This document shows, in pieces, positions 22,401 to 34,694 of a DNA stretch of 64,000 nucleotides. Within the stretch, counting starts at the first letter, position 1, and every line of letters begins with the position of its first letter. Made by a program: the position numbers and the translations under genes. The notes beneath the pieces are model-generated. The model was not told where the DNA came from. It saw only the letters and a program-made list of their open reading frames with translations, and ran no database searches. This stretch comes from Anticarsia gemmatalis. Lineage: Eukaryota; Arthropoda; Insecta; Lepidoptera; Erebidae. The stretch is from assembly GCF_050436995.1 (NCBI RefSeq), contig NC_134767.1, positions 2,976,001 to 3,040,000 on the forward strand. The letters are read 5' to 3'.

Positions 22401-22959
22401 AGGTCTAGAAAGAAGTGAGTGCAGTTAAAATATAGTTAGAATATAGAAATATGAATGAAATTGTTCCTATACGTGAGAATTTCTTAAATAAAATAATACA
22501 AAGAATCAATGAACCAGACGCTTAAAACTGTCTAGCCGGTTTGAACACGATACTGTAAATCCTAATTGATCCTAATTAGTCCTAAGGGTAAAAGAAAAAG
22601 ATTTGTAACAGCGTATTATTTCTTACAACTACTAAGTATTTTTTTACAATCTAAAGTTAATCTAAACATTTTTTTGGCTAAACTAAACCACGGTAATAAG
22701 ACACAAAATAACATAAATATTGGCTTTACTAAAAAAACATATGTACTTAAGAACATACTTAAGTAAACATCCTTCTGGACTTAAAACTTAAAATAAACTT
22801 CGTAAAGAAACAAACAATCAAAAACGCAATAATAAACAAAGTTTTATAATAATAAAGAATTTCCAAAATGACTCACAAGTATTTATTTAAAGACTAATAA
22901 ATAAAGCAGTTCTTACCAACACAGCTGACGAAAGCCAAACAGAAAACCCAGTTCAACAT
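19449..22959 (-). CDS. Trypsin-like serine protease, complete five-exon gene
   Basis: Encodes a 264-residue secreted chymotrypsin-fold (S1) protease that would cleave after Lys or Arg, most likely in the larval gut. Exons on the - strand are 22959-22917, 22152-21981, 21544-21292, 20962-20813 and 19625-19449; all introns are GT-AG and the frame is continuous. Residues 1-14 (MLNWVFCLAFVSCV) form the signal peptide. The zymogen is cut after R27 to give IVGGEDV. The catalytic triad is H68 (VTAAHC), D113 (DSDIAIL) and S209 (GDSGGP). D203, six residues before the serine, gives trypsin specificity; SWG lines the pocket. The length is normal for insect trypsins. A second in-frame ATG eight codons upstream (22983) is unlikely to be used, because the TATA box places the transcript start near 22972. 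No lesions are seen. It stands alone here, without the usual tandem trypsin copies. Confidence 0.95.
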
Positions 22960-22997
22960 GATGAAGCCACTATACCCTCCCATTCAATGATTGAACA

Positions 22998-23003
22998 TTT
23001 ATA
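22998..23003 (-). promoter_or_regulatory. TATA box of the trypsin gene
   Basis: TATAAA on the - strand, within GGGTATAAATG, starts 44 bp upstream of the start codon at 22959. A transcript start about 30 bp downstream would give a very short 5' leader of roughly 10-15 nt, common for highly expressed gut protease genes. Confidence 0.6.
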
Positions 23004-23009
23004 CCCGTT

Positions 23010-26000
23010 AAATTACAAAAGATTATTAAGGCCAATATAATTTAACTGATAAAGGGACCTTCACTCGCTCTCGACTGATAAGCTTAGTGTGTTTAAGAAA
23101 TGTACCTTATTGATAAGTGGATTTGTCTAGGAGATGTTTTGATGGGTTCTGCACTTTGCCTATTTAGAATATTCTATGAACAATATTTTTAAAATATTTT
23201 TTCTTGCACTGGATACGTATGAATTATGACTTATTATGTTGGGATGTTTTTTTATTAGATACTACTTAAAACTCGTGTCCTTTACCTAAGAGGGTTGAAA
23301 TAGACTCACGTTTCGCCATTTAACACAGGTAGTCTTATTTAATAGGGGGCAATCCTATTGCAATATATAATTAATTACTTGTGTATTGAACTACATGGCA
23401 ATAGTCCGCTTAGACTCCAGACCTAGTAAACTAATCGATTTTAAATAGTTTTAATATACAGCTATTAGTTTAACATTTAAATGATTGCACAAAATCTTTG
23501 CGTAGCTTAAAATAGCAAAATGTTTAATTTTGCAAATATTCTACAAACGGCAAAAGTCTCAAATACTACGATATATTTTCATAAATTTATTACAAAGTCA
23601 TTGTAATAAACTGTAGTTAATTAATAAATCTATTTAAAATTATAATGAAGGTCGAGATAATTAATTTGCCAACTCCTTTGTATTTGTAAGTGACAGACAG
23701 TTCCTTGACTAGTTCGTTTTGGGGATATTCCTAATTAATTTCTCATTTTCTCCCAAATATTTTGGTTAATGAGTTCAAAATTTTGTTATGTTTTAAGAAC
23801 TTCAGCAGCTTAATGAACAATACGACGCATAAGTGCACTTTATTATAGGCAAGAAACGGTTATTAATAGGTTAATAACTCTTTAATAAATACATAGTACA
23901 TAAAGTAAGACTGGAACCAGCAACAATCTCTCGATTTTAGTACTTATAATTACTTTATATTGAACTATAAGTCATCATCTATGACTGTACAACATAATAC
24001 ATTAAATACATACATAAAATCACGCCTTGTTCCCATAGAGGCAGGCAGAAAAAGTATTAAATACAAATAATTACGATAAAATCTCTTGAAAATATTCATT
24101 TTTATTCAAATAGCTTAAAGAATTAATACACGAACCGTCCACCACAGAACTCCAAATTTTAACTCTTGGACTTGACCAAGTTTCGTGAAAATATAACACT
24201 TGCATACTTAATCTAATCACGAGACGTTGCAGTAATTATTTGTAGTGCCTTACAAAACGTGCTTCATAGATAATGTTAATATGTTAAGGTTAATAGAACA
24301 TTTTAACTTTTACGCAATCCTAATCAACTGAGATTATTTAGATAGTGTATATGCGTTTCACTGTGAGCTGTTCGTTTTTGATTTGCCGGTGTCAACGGCC
24401 CGAAGAATCATTGCTCAGTGGTAAAGCATACGAAACCCGTGAAGTAAAAAGGCCTTAGAAAAACCACATTGGCTTTATAATCCTATGTGTATTAGAAATA
24501 ATGATTTCTTAGGTACTTTTAAAGGGTTTATAAAAGCCCGCCGATAAAAAAGTAACCTATTTTTTTTTTAAGTTTGATAACTATCTCCTCGACCTAGACT
24601 GTCTTTAAAATAAAAAGGGCTACAGCCAACTGGTGTCAACTGGTCGTCCAGTCAAGTACCTAAACTCTTTTATGTAACAGAAATCATGCGGAAAATCCCT
24701 ATGCATGAAACTATGATATACTTTTTTGAAAATATGCATATTGCATAAGTCCTAAGTCCACAGACCTCTTAGTTAGGGCATTATTACACTCTTTTCGTAA
24801 GGGAACCCATGCCCATAAAACAAATTTAAGCTCCAGTTTGTGTCACGCAGCCATTCGGTATGGACTAATTTAATAGTGTGACGTCATCGACTCACCGGCA
24901 AAGTTTAACTGTACGAGTTTTATCTAGTTTCATTCATAAGTGGTTTCTAATGCGCAGTAATTCGAGGAATGTCGCGGATAAGTGTTGGTTTGTTTTAGAT
25001 GTTGAGAAATAACTATTGTGCAGTAAGTTGAGAACGTATTGAGTGTCATAATTCTTATATTTAATTGTTCCTATTAGAAATTACTTTTAAAATATGTATT
25101 TAAAATTGTATTAAATATTTGTTTACACATCCGCAGCGTTTCTTCTTATATACATACAAGAATTATTAATTTGATAAATATTTTATTGTTTATTTAAAAA
25201 ATTTAAAGAATGTGAATTCACAATTATTTACGCTACGAGACTCTTTCTAACAAAAGTATTCAGACTTTGAACCAATTTCCATAAGCGTTCGAATAAATAC
25301 AGATTCATTTTATTTTGGCAAACAATATTCGTTATGTTAAAGAAAATGTTACATTTAAATAATATATTTAATTTTACAATTTTATTTTCTAACCGAATCA
25401 AGATAATATGAAATATTCATAGTACGGTCAGCACAGTATACTTTCTCGTTTTTAAATTTCCTAACTTCGGTTTTCTTAAAAATTAAAAATCGCGAATTCT
25501 TGAGAATTCAAGTCCATTGCGCGATTTCAAACAAAGGATTTGAAAATTCAGTGAACTTTATAATATTTTCTGTAGAATAAGAATTAGATAAACTATACGA
25601 AGAGATTGAGTCGCTACGACATTTTTAGAAGACTCATCTCACTTTAATTTGTACTGCCATAATTTATTCCATTGACGAATTCGTTATCAAAATATACTAA
25701 CTTGAGTAAATAAAAAATAGTTCTAGTACCTATATTAGTAAAATATTTTTCCAGCAGCAAAAGTCGATTCAGCTGTTTAGGAGATAGCAAACCATGCAAG
25801 ACAAACATAATATCGCACTGGCTATACCCGAATGTGTAGGCAGAAGTGTATTAAATTATACCAACTTTGTACCATTAACAAAGTTAAGTCTAGTTAGAAA
25901 CAAAGAGTCTCTTCAAATTTTTGAATATTACTGTTTACTTAATACTTGCTTAATCGAAAGTAGAACGTTCTCAAAGTTCCAATAGACGATTTAAATTCCA

Positions 26001-26937
26001 TTCTCAATATTCATTTATAATGTAATAAAGCTAATATAAAAATGTTAAAGGAAATGAAAGTAGAATTATTTAATATAAACACTTAAGAACGCGAACTAAA
26101 CGATTACTTGACACAAATGTTTGTTGGTTCTGCATTTATTCTGTCCTCTTGCTAAACTACTATACACACGTATTCTGAATCCGTCCAACAATTTTATTCT
26201 ACAAAGAAACATTTTTGATAATCATCGGTGGCAACATTTTCGACCGAAAAGGAAATTAATTGAACACAGTCTTTAACGCCTTATTAATCGTATTTTTAAT
26301 TTCCTAACTTTGTAAGAGGGCTATAAGATATACAAAATTCAAAACAAAATATTTGTTTCTCGAATTGTTTTTTTATTTTGAGTACCGTGATCAAAAATTG
26401 TGTGTTAAAAAAGTAGGTGCCTAAAAATTTTATGTTACGGTGCATCAATTCCGCAGTTATCCGCTATCAAAGATTCCATAGAAAATAACATTTTACGAAT
26501 AATAGTAAAAAAGTAATTTAAAAAGAATATTTGCTCCAAAATCGCGCCTTGAATATTTTTAATAGCAATACATTTCTCATATATTTTTGCTCAGCCAAAA
26601 AACCGTCAGTGTGTAGTATTTTTAAAAGCGAATTCTCATTCATGTCTCGAATCCGCTCCCGGGCCCTGTTACCTTTATAAGAGTTTTTTATAACTTGCGA
26701 TATTGTTTCCTATTTCCTAAAAACAAAGTGGGACATTCCCTTACTCTCTTCCCCTTAGGTTTGGGTGTAGGTGCGAGTGAAAGCGTGGAGCAAAACGAGT
26801 AGCGAGAAAAAAAATTACTGGTGTTTATTTACTGAAGATCTTATAATGTCCATTTTTAACCAGATAAAAGATAGCTTCAAATTAAATATTGAATCTGCAC
26901 TAACTAGAGGGGTACTTACAAAATTAAATGACTGTAA
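23010..26937. other. Gene-free AT-rich region
   Basis: No supported exon or RNA gene. It contains decayed SINE pieces, for example about 23333-23420 (reverse; AATAGGGGGCAATCCTATTG) and 25797-25860 (CCCGAATGTGTAGGCAGAAG, a SINE tail). Otherwise it is AT-rich sequence without visible structure. Confidence 0.4.
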
Positions 26938-27225
26938 AATATTTTTTAAGTCGAGGTCGTTCTGTGGATGGGTAGGCACGTTAAATTGTGGGTCCCGGCT
27001 GGCATGTTCAAGGTCATTTGACAGTTGCAAACAGCAGTCAGAAGCTTGAAAGACTGACAACCAGTCTTGCCGTAGGGTATCATGTTATGACGCAGATAAA
27101 TGGGTTGTAGATGTCAGGCAGTCGCTTCATGTAAAATACTGATATTTAATTGCATTCGGTGAGACTGGAAGCCGACTCCAACATAATTAGGAAGAAAGGC
27201 TAGGCTAATGATATATTTATATTTC
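26938..27225 (+). repeat. Interspersed retroelement tail (noctuoid type)
   Basis: Contains CGAGGTCGTTCTGTGGATGG, then GCTTGAAAGACTGACAACC, and ends GAGACTGGAAGCCGACTCC followed by AACATAATTAGGAAGAAAGG. I recognise this from memory as a common repeat tail in noctuid moth sequences, usually ending in a GAT repeat. Strictly, whether it is a SINE or a LINE 3' end is not resolved. Confidence 0.5.
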
Positions 27226-27728
27226 GCTTTGCTGTCGCCGTACACTATAACCCCGCCCTTACATTTAGTTCGCCAACTTCCCAGGTAATTTACGTTTTAT
27301 TCCCGTAGTGTATCGCCAAACTTTCTGCTAGTTTCTTACTGTTCCGAACAAATATTTTGACTATAGGGATGTTTGCAAGGCAGCAAAGACATACTGTAAT
27401 TAGTAGGCCCAATACTCAGACTATTAAAAAATATTAAACAAGTATTTTATATAAAAAATAGACTTAGTTCGAACACATTAAAGTTTAGTCATGACAAAGC
27501 TGGAAGACACTAATAAGGTATCTTAGTCGGTCAGCAGAAAATTATTAAAACTGTAGGAGCAAAAGGCGCTTCCTGAAATGCTTGCTGTTTAATTTGACCA
27601 TTAAATCAGGCAAAAATTTGGTGACAACGAAAATACGACATTGTGACGTCGTATTTCTATACAAAAATGTGTTTTTGTTTTGTAAAGAGAAGATAATTTA
27701 AGTGGTTGTAAAATACCGTATCACCGTA

Positions 27729-28195
27729 TATATGTTACTGTAAAAGCCCGAACTGTGGTAAATCCTAAGATTTTCCGGTAAAACCTAAGATTTACCAACT
27801 CTCAATGGTAAAAGTCCGAAAAAGCCAGAGTTTAAAAACTATGTTACGATATATAAAAAAATCCTCCTTCATAACTATGTTTATAACTATTTCACGGTAT
27901 AATTATATACTGTGACATAGTTATAAAGAAGGAGTTTTGGGCATAGCGACATGGGTAGGTTAGGTTAGAAGGCTAGCCTAAGCTTAGCCTTCGTGGTTAT
28001 TTTTTTTTAACCACCCAGAAGGAGGAGCCCCGCGAAGCGGGGCTCCGGCGACATCTCGATATCATCAAGTGAATATAGGTAAAACTTCGAAATAAAAGAA
28101 TTGTTCGGACTTTTACCATTGCGAATTGGTAAATCTTAGGTTATACCGGAAAATCTTAGGACTTGCCACCGTTCGGGCATTTACAGTAACATATA
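27729..28195. mobile_element. MITE with 92-bp inverted ends and nested hairpins
   Basis: Terminal arms 27729-27820 and 28104-28195 are inverted copies of equal length, differing at about 7 of 92 positions. Inside are a second imperfect inverted repeat (27864-27934: CTCCTTCATAACTATG and its mirror) and a perfect GC-rich hairpin, GGAGCCCCGC-GAA-GCGGGGCTCC, at 28024-28046. No coding frame. Superfamily unknown; a TA duplication is possible but not certain. Confidence 0.7.
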
Positions 28196-28662
28196 CACAG
28201 AATTTTGATATTAATAACAAATTTTCGAAAAATATGCATATACAAAAATTTTTCATGGTCTCCCAGACGTTCAAAAGAAAAAACACATCCCTATTGATTT
28301 TGTATTCATTGGTTAATACACTTCCTTATGGGAATAACCGAAGCGTTGTAACAAGATTGTATGAACAATATTCATCTAAAGGTAGATATTTCTTTATAAG
28401 TTGGAACACAATGTATTTGATGTAATAGTTTCAGTAACAATAGCGCTATTTTGGAACTTATAAGTAAGTTCTGGATCGATGTTATTCACGTAAACAATCT
28501 TGTACGGTGCGATGGTGACTAGATCACAATGACTAGATCACAAACGGTACTCAGTTTAAAAGACGATTTAGTAAACCTAGAAACCAGTTAAAAGGTATTT
28601 CTGACGTGGATTTTTAGCTACTACTAAACCATCAGTGTGGGAATGTGAAACAGAATTAGGTA

Positions 28663-29135
28663 ATGCCATCAAAAACATTCTGTAAAAACCTCAAGTCTCG
28701 CCGTTAAAAGTTGTGAGATCTATATAATACCAAGTCGATTAATCTATTTAGTCTCTACTTAAAGGACCTTCTGTCTTAAGTTAATTCGTATGTTATTATC
28801 ATGCCAATTTTAAAAAAATACCTCTAAAACAAATAGATCGACCTGGCCATCGCATGATTTGATTATTAGTATATATCACACTACACAGCACGACAAGAAG
28901 TTAATGCTCCTGAAATGTTAATAATGGCGAATTTGTGTTTTCTTGCGATGACCAAGTCGATCTATTTGTTTTAAAGGTATTTTTTTAAAATTGGCATGAT
29001 AATAACATACGAATTAACTTAAGACAGAAGGTCCTTTAAGTAGAGACTAAATAGATTAATCGACTTGGTATTATATAGATCTCACAACTTTTAACGGCGA
29101 GACTTGAGGTTTTTACAGAATGTTTTTGATGGCAT
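28663..29135. repeat. Near-perfect 192-bp inverted repeat (long hairpin)
   Basis: The arms 28663-28854 and 28944-29135 are the same length and mirror each other with only about three mismatches and no gaps; the loop is 89 nt. A transcript across it would fold into a 192-bp duplex. No clear target-site duplication flanks it and the arms show no protein-coding frame. It could be a foldback transposon, a local inverted duplication or a source of small RNAs. Confidence 0.9.
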
Positions 29136-29539
29136 CTCACTTCTTTTTGTAGAGCGAACATAAGTCCAATTTGTATGGAAAGACGTTTTTTGTTTCATAA
29201 TTCAACATATTTTCTTATGGGAATGTTGTTCAGTTTCATGGGCTAAACACCCTTACCCACCCTTTACCCCCTCCCGTTATGCCTCATATAGTAGGTACCT
29301 ATTTACACCTATTTATTATTGTATTTTCTACAGTAATAACAATTCATTAACTGCAAATGTAACCTTGTAATCTTATACATTTATATGGGATTACAAAGTT
29401 ATTGTTGCAGTCGGTGTATTTAGAAAACTGGACCGAAATTAGAAAATATTAAAATTTTCCCATGATTAAGACACTAAACCCTATTTGTATTCTAAATTTT
29501 AAGCTTCTAAGTCTGCTAGAAGTACCTTAGACTTTTGAT

Positions 29540-29900
29540 GATCGGTGAGTCAGTGAGTCAGTGAATCAGTGAGTGACAAAATTCAAAATTTTAACAAGTT
29601 GTCATTCTTAAACTACTGGTTCAAATTGACTGAAATTTTAAATATACCGTGTTTATACAATGACTGATTAGTTGCTGAAAATCCAGGCTTCTTGTTTTAT
29701 CCACAACGAAATTATAGGGGTGTCAAAAATAGCCCGAATTGCTTCGAGAAAAGGATGTTACGGCCGTGCCGCTTTTTTTTTGCTCGACTTGCGGGGGCAC
29801 TTCCGTGCCCCCAGATAAGAGTATAAAAGTCACGACTCACCTAAAAGTCTGAGCAAAAGGATTCGAACCTTTAACCATTGCGCTTCTGACGCTTCAATTT
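29540..29900. repeat. Unclassified repeat with GC-rich hairpin and tRNA-like end
   Basis: Has a short GTGAGTCA tandem (about 29547-29575) and a perfect hairpin GGGGGCAC-TTCC-GTGCCCCC at 29793-29812. On the - strand at about 29855-29875 there is GGTTCGAATCC, a perfect pol III box B. It is much more GC-rich than its surroundings. A mobile element is likely, but the family is not recognised. Confidence 0.4.
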
Positions 29901-30222
29901 TAAATTGCAGTGTCAAACATTACTATTCATGACTCCTTAACTCTCATCTATTCTAGTTCAAAGAATATAAAGTTAAATTATTCGTCACAACAGCAAAGGA
30001 ATCCAATTTCAGTAGCAAGGTGGGTTCCTTGCAGTAATATTGGACGGTAAGATCGTAATAACGCGAGGCCGCGTCACCCCGTCTGCAGAACGTATGGATT
30101 GTAAGAATTGATTTTAAATTGCGGTTGGTGAAAGATTTGGCAACTTTTAGCTATTTTACGAGGGGTCCAATTTATGACTTTATAACTGGCGTCTAGAGGT
30201 TGTTTTATTTGACGGTGTAGAG

Positions 30223-30408
30223 CAGGGGCTCCCAACCTTTTCCTAGTCCGGGACCACTTTTATATTATTCTTGTTAGGAGGGACCACTATGTAAGTATAT
30301 TAAGAATAAAGTGTAGTAATCATCCTGAAAATTAGTGAAAATTTAAACTTTTAAAATCATTTGCGGACCACATTATGACTCCCACGGACCACTGGTTGGG
30401 AACCACTG
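30223..30408. mobile_element. hAT-type MITE
   Basis: The ends are CAGGGGCTCCCAACC and, in reverse, CAGTGGTTCCCAACC: inverted repeats of the hAT type that begin CAG(T/G)GG. The interior has GGGACCAC and GCGGACCAC blocks, typical of non-autonomous hAT elements. The flanks GTGTAGAG and GTGAGAG may be an 8-bp target duplication with one base lost. No transposase. Confidence 0.75.
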
Positions 30409-33400
30409 GTGAGAGCAAAGCTGTATTGATTTTTTTTAAACCCATTATCGTCCCACTGCTGGGCAAGGATTTCTTCAAGATTGGAGGAAGGGTTTTAGAT
30501 CATAAGTTCAACTACGATCATAAGGTCAAATGCAGTTTAGGGGTTTATTAAAATGCAAGACCATTTGTTTTTGCGCCCCCATTGGCAGTCCAAGAAAGAA
30601 CCAGGGCATCAGAAGAACGTATAATGGTAGGGGAGAAAGTGTTTTTTTCATAATCCATGCAGTTAGAATTTGGGCAAAACTTACTATGTTACAATAAGCT
30701 TCCCCTGTTACATACACAACAAACGACACAGTATGACAAATTTATGTCCTGATGGAATAATAAAACATTAAAAATATTAGTAAATAATGTGTATTTTGTA
30801 TATTTGGAACTCAAAACCTAAAGCCTAGCTCAAGATACAGTAAATATCCTACAAATAATATTGAAATCGTTTCTGTAGACTGATAACAGTTTCAGTACTT
30901 TGTTAGAAAAATATTTTTGTTTATTAGCTCTCCATTTCGTTGGGTTTACTTTAAGTGATTTTGGTTTACCTTAGGTTTGATAGCTTGGGATATAGTGATT
31001 CTTGTATAAATCTAGGTATTGATGTTGTAGGTAGTGATAACTAGAGACTGTTTGTTTACACAAGATTTGATCCACTTCTTCAATCTCAAAAGAATGATAG
31101 TGATAAACACAAATGAGACAACATTCTGAAATTATAAAATATCCGTAAATCTTTAAAAAATTATCAAACAAAAACCATTGACGTGTGATAAAAAAAAACA
31201 CACTTCTGCATCTTACCCATTGAGTTATTTTAATCTAGAGTATCGTAATCAGCAAAAACGATCATTAGACCTGGAATCAGTCTTAACACACCAGGGATAA
31301 AAATCACTTGGTTCTCCGTCACCAGGTTAGTACTTGGGTACAAGACCCCAATGTTAAGTATCCAGATAGACTTTGAGGTCTACAAGTCCAACCGTTCCAC
31401 CAAAAAACTGTCCCAAATAAAATAGCTTCCTAATAGTTGCTAGTAACATTCCCAAGACATTCATATAACCTTAAAGCAGCAAGCGCTTTATACTTGTCCC
31501 GCTAAAAGGAAGGAATTTGTCCACTTTAGGTGTCGTCATGATTTATGCAGCGAGTTTCACTGCAGCCACTAAGTTTTTAGCTTCGTACTTACGTAGGTGG
31601 TAGTTTTCGAGGCCTGAATGCGAAATTTGGGAACAAGATTATCTTGCTTATGAATTTATTGTGACTGTTTTTGTACTTTCTGAGACGTGGAGTGTTTGTT
31701 AAGATGTTCTTATAGTATTACATAGTTTGTGAGTACTTTTTTTAAGTGCGGAAGTAATTCTGTAAAAAGGGACGTATGTTAATGTAGAAAAATTAATTAT
31801 ACTTTTTATACTAACGAAAAACACAACAAAATCAATCAAACGTTGGTCAAAACTGACCAGCAGAAAAAAAAAGAGAAACTAATCACAATTATAATACTTT
31901 TTTCACGACAATCTAAACCTGAGGATTATATAGTTTTTTATTCGAAAGATGACATAATAATATGTAGGTTTTCTCTTTGTATGAATTGTCTCCAAAGTGA
32001 TCACACTGACCGGGAGCCTCACATTATTTTAATAACTGTCAAAAGAGCTCAAAATAAATAATCCTGCTACAAACCAATTAAACTTTCAAGCGTTCAGCTC
32101 CCAAAAGTACATTTGTAAAATCGTCTCCATATCCACCTGGTTACGTGACTCCGGCTACTTCCGACATCGTAACGCAATTTCCTTGAAGCTCACTCTAATG
32201 AGGAGGGGCGGGTATACATCTTTTTCACTTGTACGTGTTGGTAGTTCGATGTCATTACCGCTGGCTGAATCTGAGCAGGATGCTGCATCCCCGAGGGAAA
32301 TAATATTGTTTGTAAGAAGATTGTTTAATACTATTTTGTTGGCAAATTATTGTGGCTTAAAAGTGGGAGAAAATCTTTTAAGATGCTGCAGTAAATATTT
32401 CTAATAACAACTTTTGTGATATGTTTTTTAAAGGTATAAGGTTAAAGTTGTGAATACTTTACATAAGCAAAGGGAACTAGGTACATATTACATCCAAAAT
32501 TGTATGATTAGGGAATTCACATTTTTTCTTAGTTTGTAAATCTAACTCACGGCTTGCGCCAAACGGTGGTTACATTTTAAATTATGATTTAAATAACTCA
32601 GAATACTTTTTCCAACTACAGCTAAAAAGTAAATATAGATCAGAAATTGCAAACTACAGTCATAGAAAATTGTAGTTATTAAACAATAGCTTTGAAACTT
32701 GTGACCCAGTTCACGGTTGCTTTATCCATACCGATGAATTAAGGTCCTACCGGAGATGGGGACTGGGATGCAAGGTTTAAGCCCGCATACGGCACTGTGG
32801 ATTGTCGAATGTAATCTGCAGAAAGCCGCCGTATTTGGTTAGTCACTTAACTGGGTTACATTAGAACTGAATTTAACGGAAAGATGTTCGGTTATTTTGA
32901 GGGAATTTTGTGTATTGTGTCATTAAATATAATATATATTGAGAATAATGGGGTTAGCAAGACTTTTGCCTTGCGGTAGGATACATAGGAGACTTTATAG
33001 TAGGTCGATGCAAATGTTTTAAGAAATGCAATATAGAATCAATTTATTATTCAACTATGTAGTTTCATTTTTAGTACAATTTTCTTTTTTTACTTTTCCT
33101 TTTTAGACATAATTTATTCTACACAATAATGTAGATTAGTTCCAGCAATATAATAAAATTTATAATTTGCATTACGCCGCCATTACATCAAGTCCACTTT
33201 TATAAACCCTGGAAGATTTTGTAAAAAGTATTATTGGTTGCAAAACAAAATGTGTAACTGTATAGACATAGTTTGTGTATTGTCTTTGTGAAATGCCAAG
33301 CGTGGTGAAACTCGAATTCCAGTTTTATCGATAAACGAAGCTGAATCTAGCTTGAGTGTGGGCTTGTTGTTATTTTGATATACTTTTCCTAAACTAGAAA

Positions 33401-34456
33401 GTCAGCCCCGGAAATGTCTGTTATGTGGACCTCCAAAAGATATAGTAGTCGCCGCAAAATACCAGTTAACTCACCAGCAGGTGACAGAGCCCTTTAACCA
33501 ATATTGTGATCCTCAACGCGTTCGCAGAATATATGCCATTAGAAAGATAGTATTTAAATAATGATATTCATACAAACTACGCTACATGATAAAGAATTAA
33601 ACATTTCTCTTCATCGTGAACTATTTTTAATAGATAATATTGAAATAAAATTTGAAAACCATAGTTTATGATGAAGAGAAATTATGTATGGAATGAAATT
33701 ATATCATATTTTTTGAACGATTTTGAGAATGTAAAATGAATACTTCACAGAAAACGGGTTCAGTTATACAAAAACCCAAACAAGCCTACAAACTGAACCT
33801 TTTGTTCAAAATGCGAAAGAATAATTTAGTATTGACAAGTATATAAGTATGTTTATAAGTTATTTTGTTACCATAGTACAAGCTCTGCTTAGTTTGGAGT
33901 CGTCAATCAATCTGGTCGAGTCAAGTCAAGCTTGACTTGTCATTTTATACAAGTACCCATGTTTAGACAATTACAACGAACCTCTCTTGTTATTGTCTAT
34001 ACTGCAGTATACTAAACTACGCCTTACTTACTTTACCTACGTAGTTTGCCCAACCTGAGCATCAAACTCAAGACCTCATGCTCAGCAGTCGATCGCACTA
34101 CCAACTGTGATAAAAGCCATTTGTAGTAAGAATTGTTTAAAAAATATATTTGCTCTGTATTCATAATTATTATACGTTCAGAATGTCATTCCATTACACA
34201 AGACTCGTTTTTACTCCAAGAGAAGTTTTTAAGAGTAAAAACAAAACACAATGTAAAGTACTCTTATGTTTAAAAGACAGACTCACTGTCTAATTAGCTC
34301 TACGTTTAAGCTTTTACAAACAAGGAAGAACTTAAACGTTTCTGGGCAAAAAACGTAAGAAATTTATGTAATGTATTTGTTTAGTTAGTGGTCAACCTAA
34401 TGGTTAAGGTATTTAAGTTTATGCCAATTTTTAAACCGACTTATAAATATAATACA
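30409..34456. other. Gene-free region
   Basis: At 30440-30480 there is a LINE-tail fragment (CGTCCCACTGCTGGGCAAGG). SINE pieces lie at about 33838-33900 (+) and 34040-34115 (reverse). No exon or RNA gene is supported in the rest. Confidence 0.4.
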
Positions 34457-34694
34457 CTAGCTGACCCGCGCAACTTCGCTTGCACATAAGAGAGAATCAA
34501 GATTTTCCCCGTTTTTGTAACATTTTCTACTGGTACTCTGCTCCTATTGGTCGTAGCGTGATGATATATAGCTTATAACCTTCCTCGATAAATGAGCTAT
34601 CTAACACTGAAAGATTTTTTCCAATCGGATCAGTAGTTCCTGAGATTAGCGCGTTCAAACAAACAAACTCTTCAGCTTTATAATATTAGTATAG
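34457..34694 (-). mobile_element. Non-autonomous Helitron copy, reverse orientation
   Basis: Read on the - strand it ends GCGCGGGTCAGCTAG, with CTAG at 34457-34460. GCAAGCGAAGTTGCGC forms the stem-loop just before it. The 5' end reads ATACTAATATTATAAAGCTG. Same family as 3092-3358. Confidence 0.75.

Noticed and set aside
22981..22983. Upstream ATG of the trypsin gene
   Set aside because: It lies only about 20 bp from the TATA box, upstream of the expected transcript start, and would weaken the signal peptide.
28663..29135. pre-miRNA gene
   Set aside because: 192-bp nearly perfect arms are much longer than a miRNA precursor; hpRNA or foldback element fits better.
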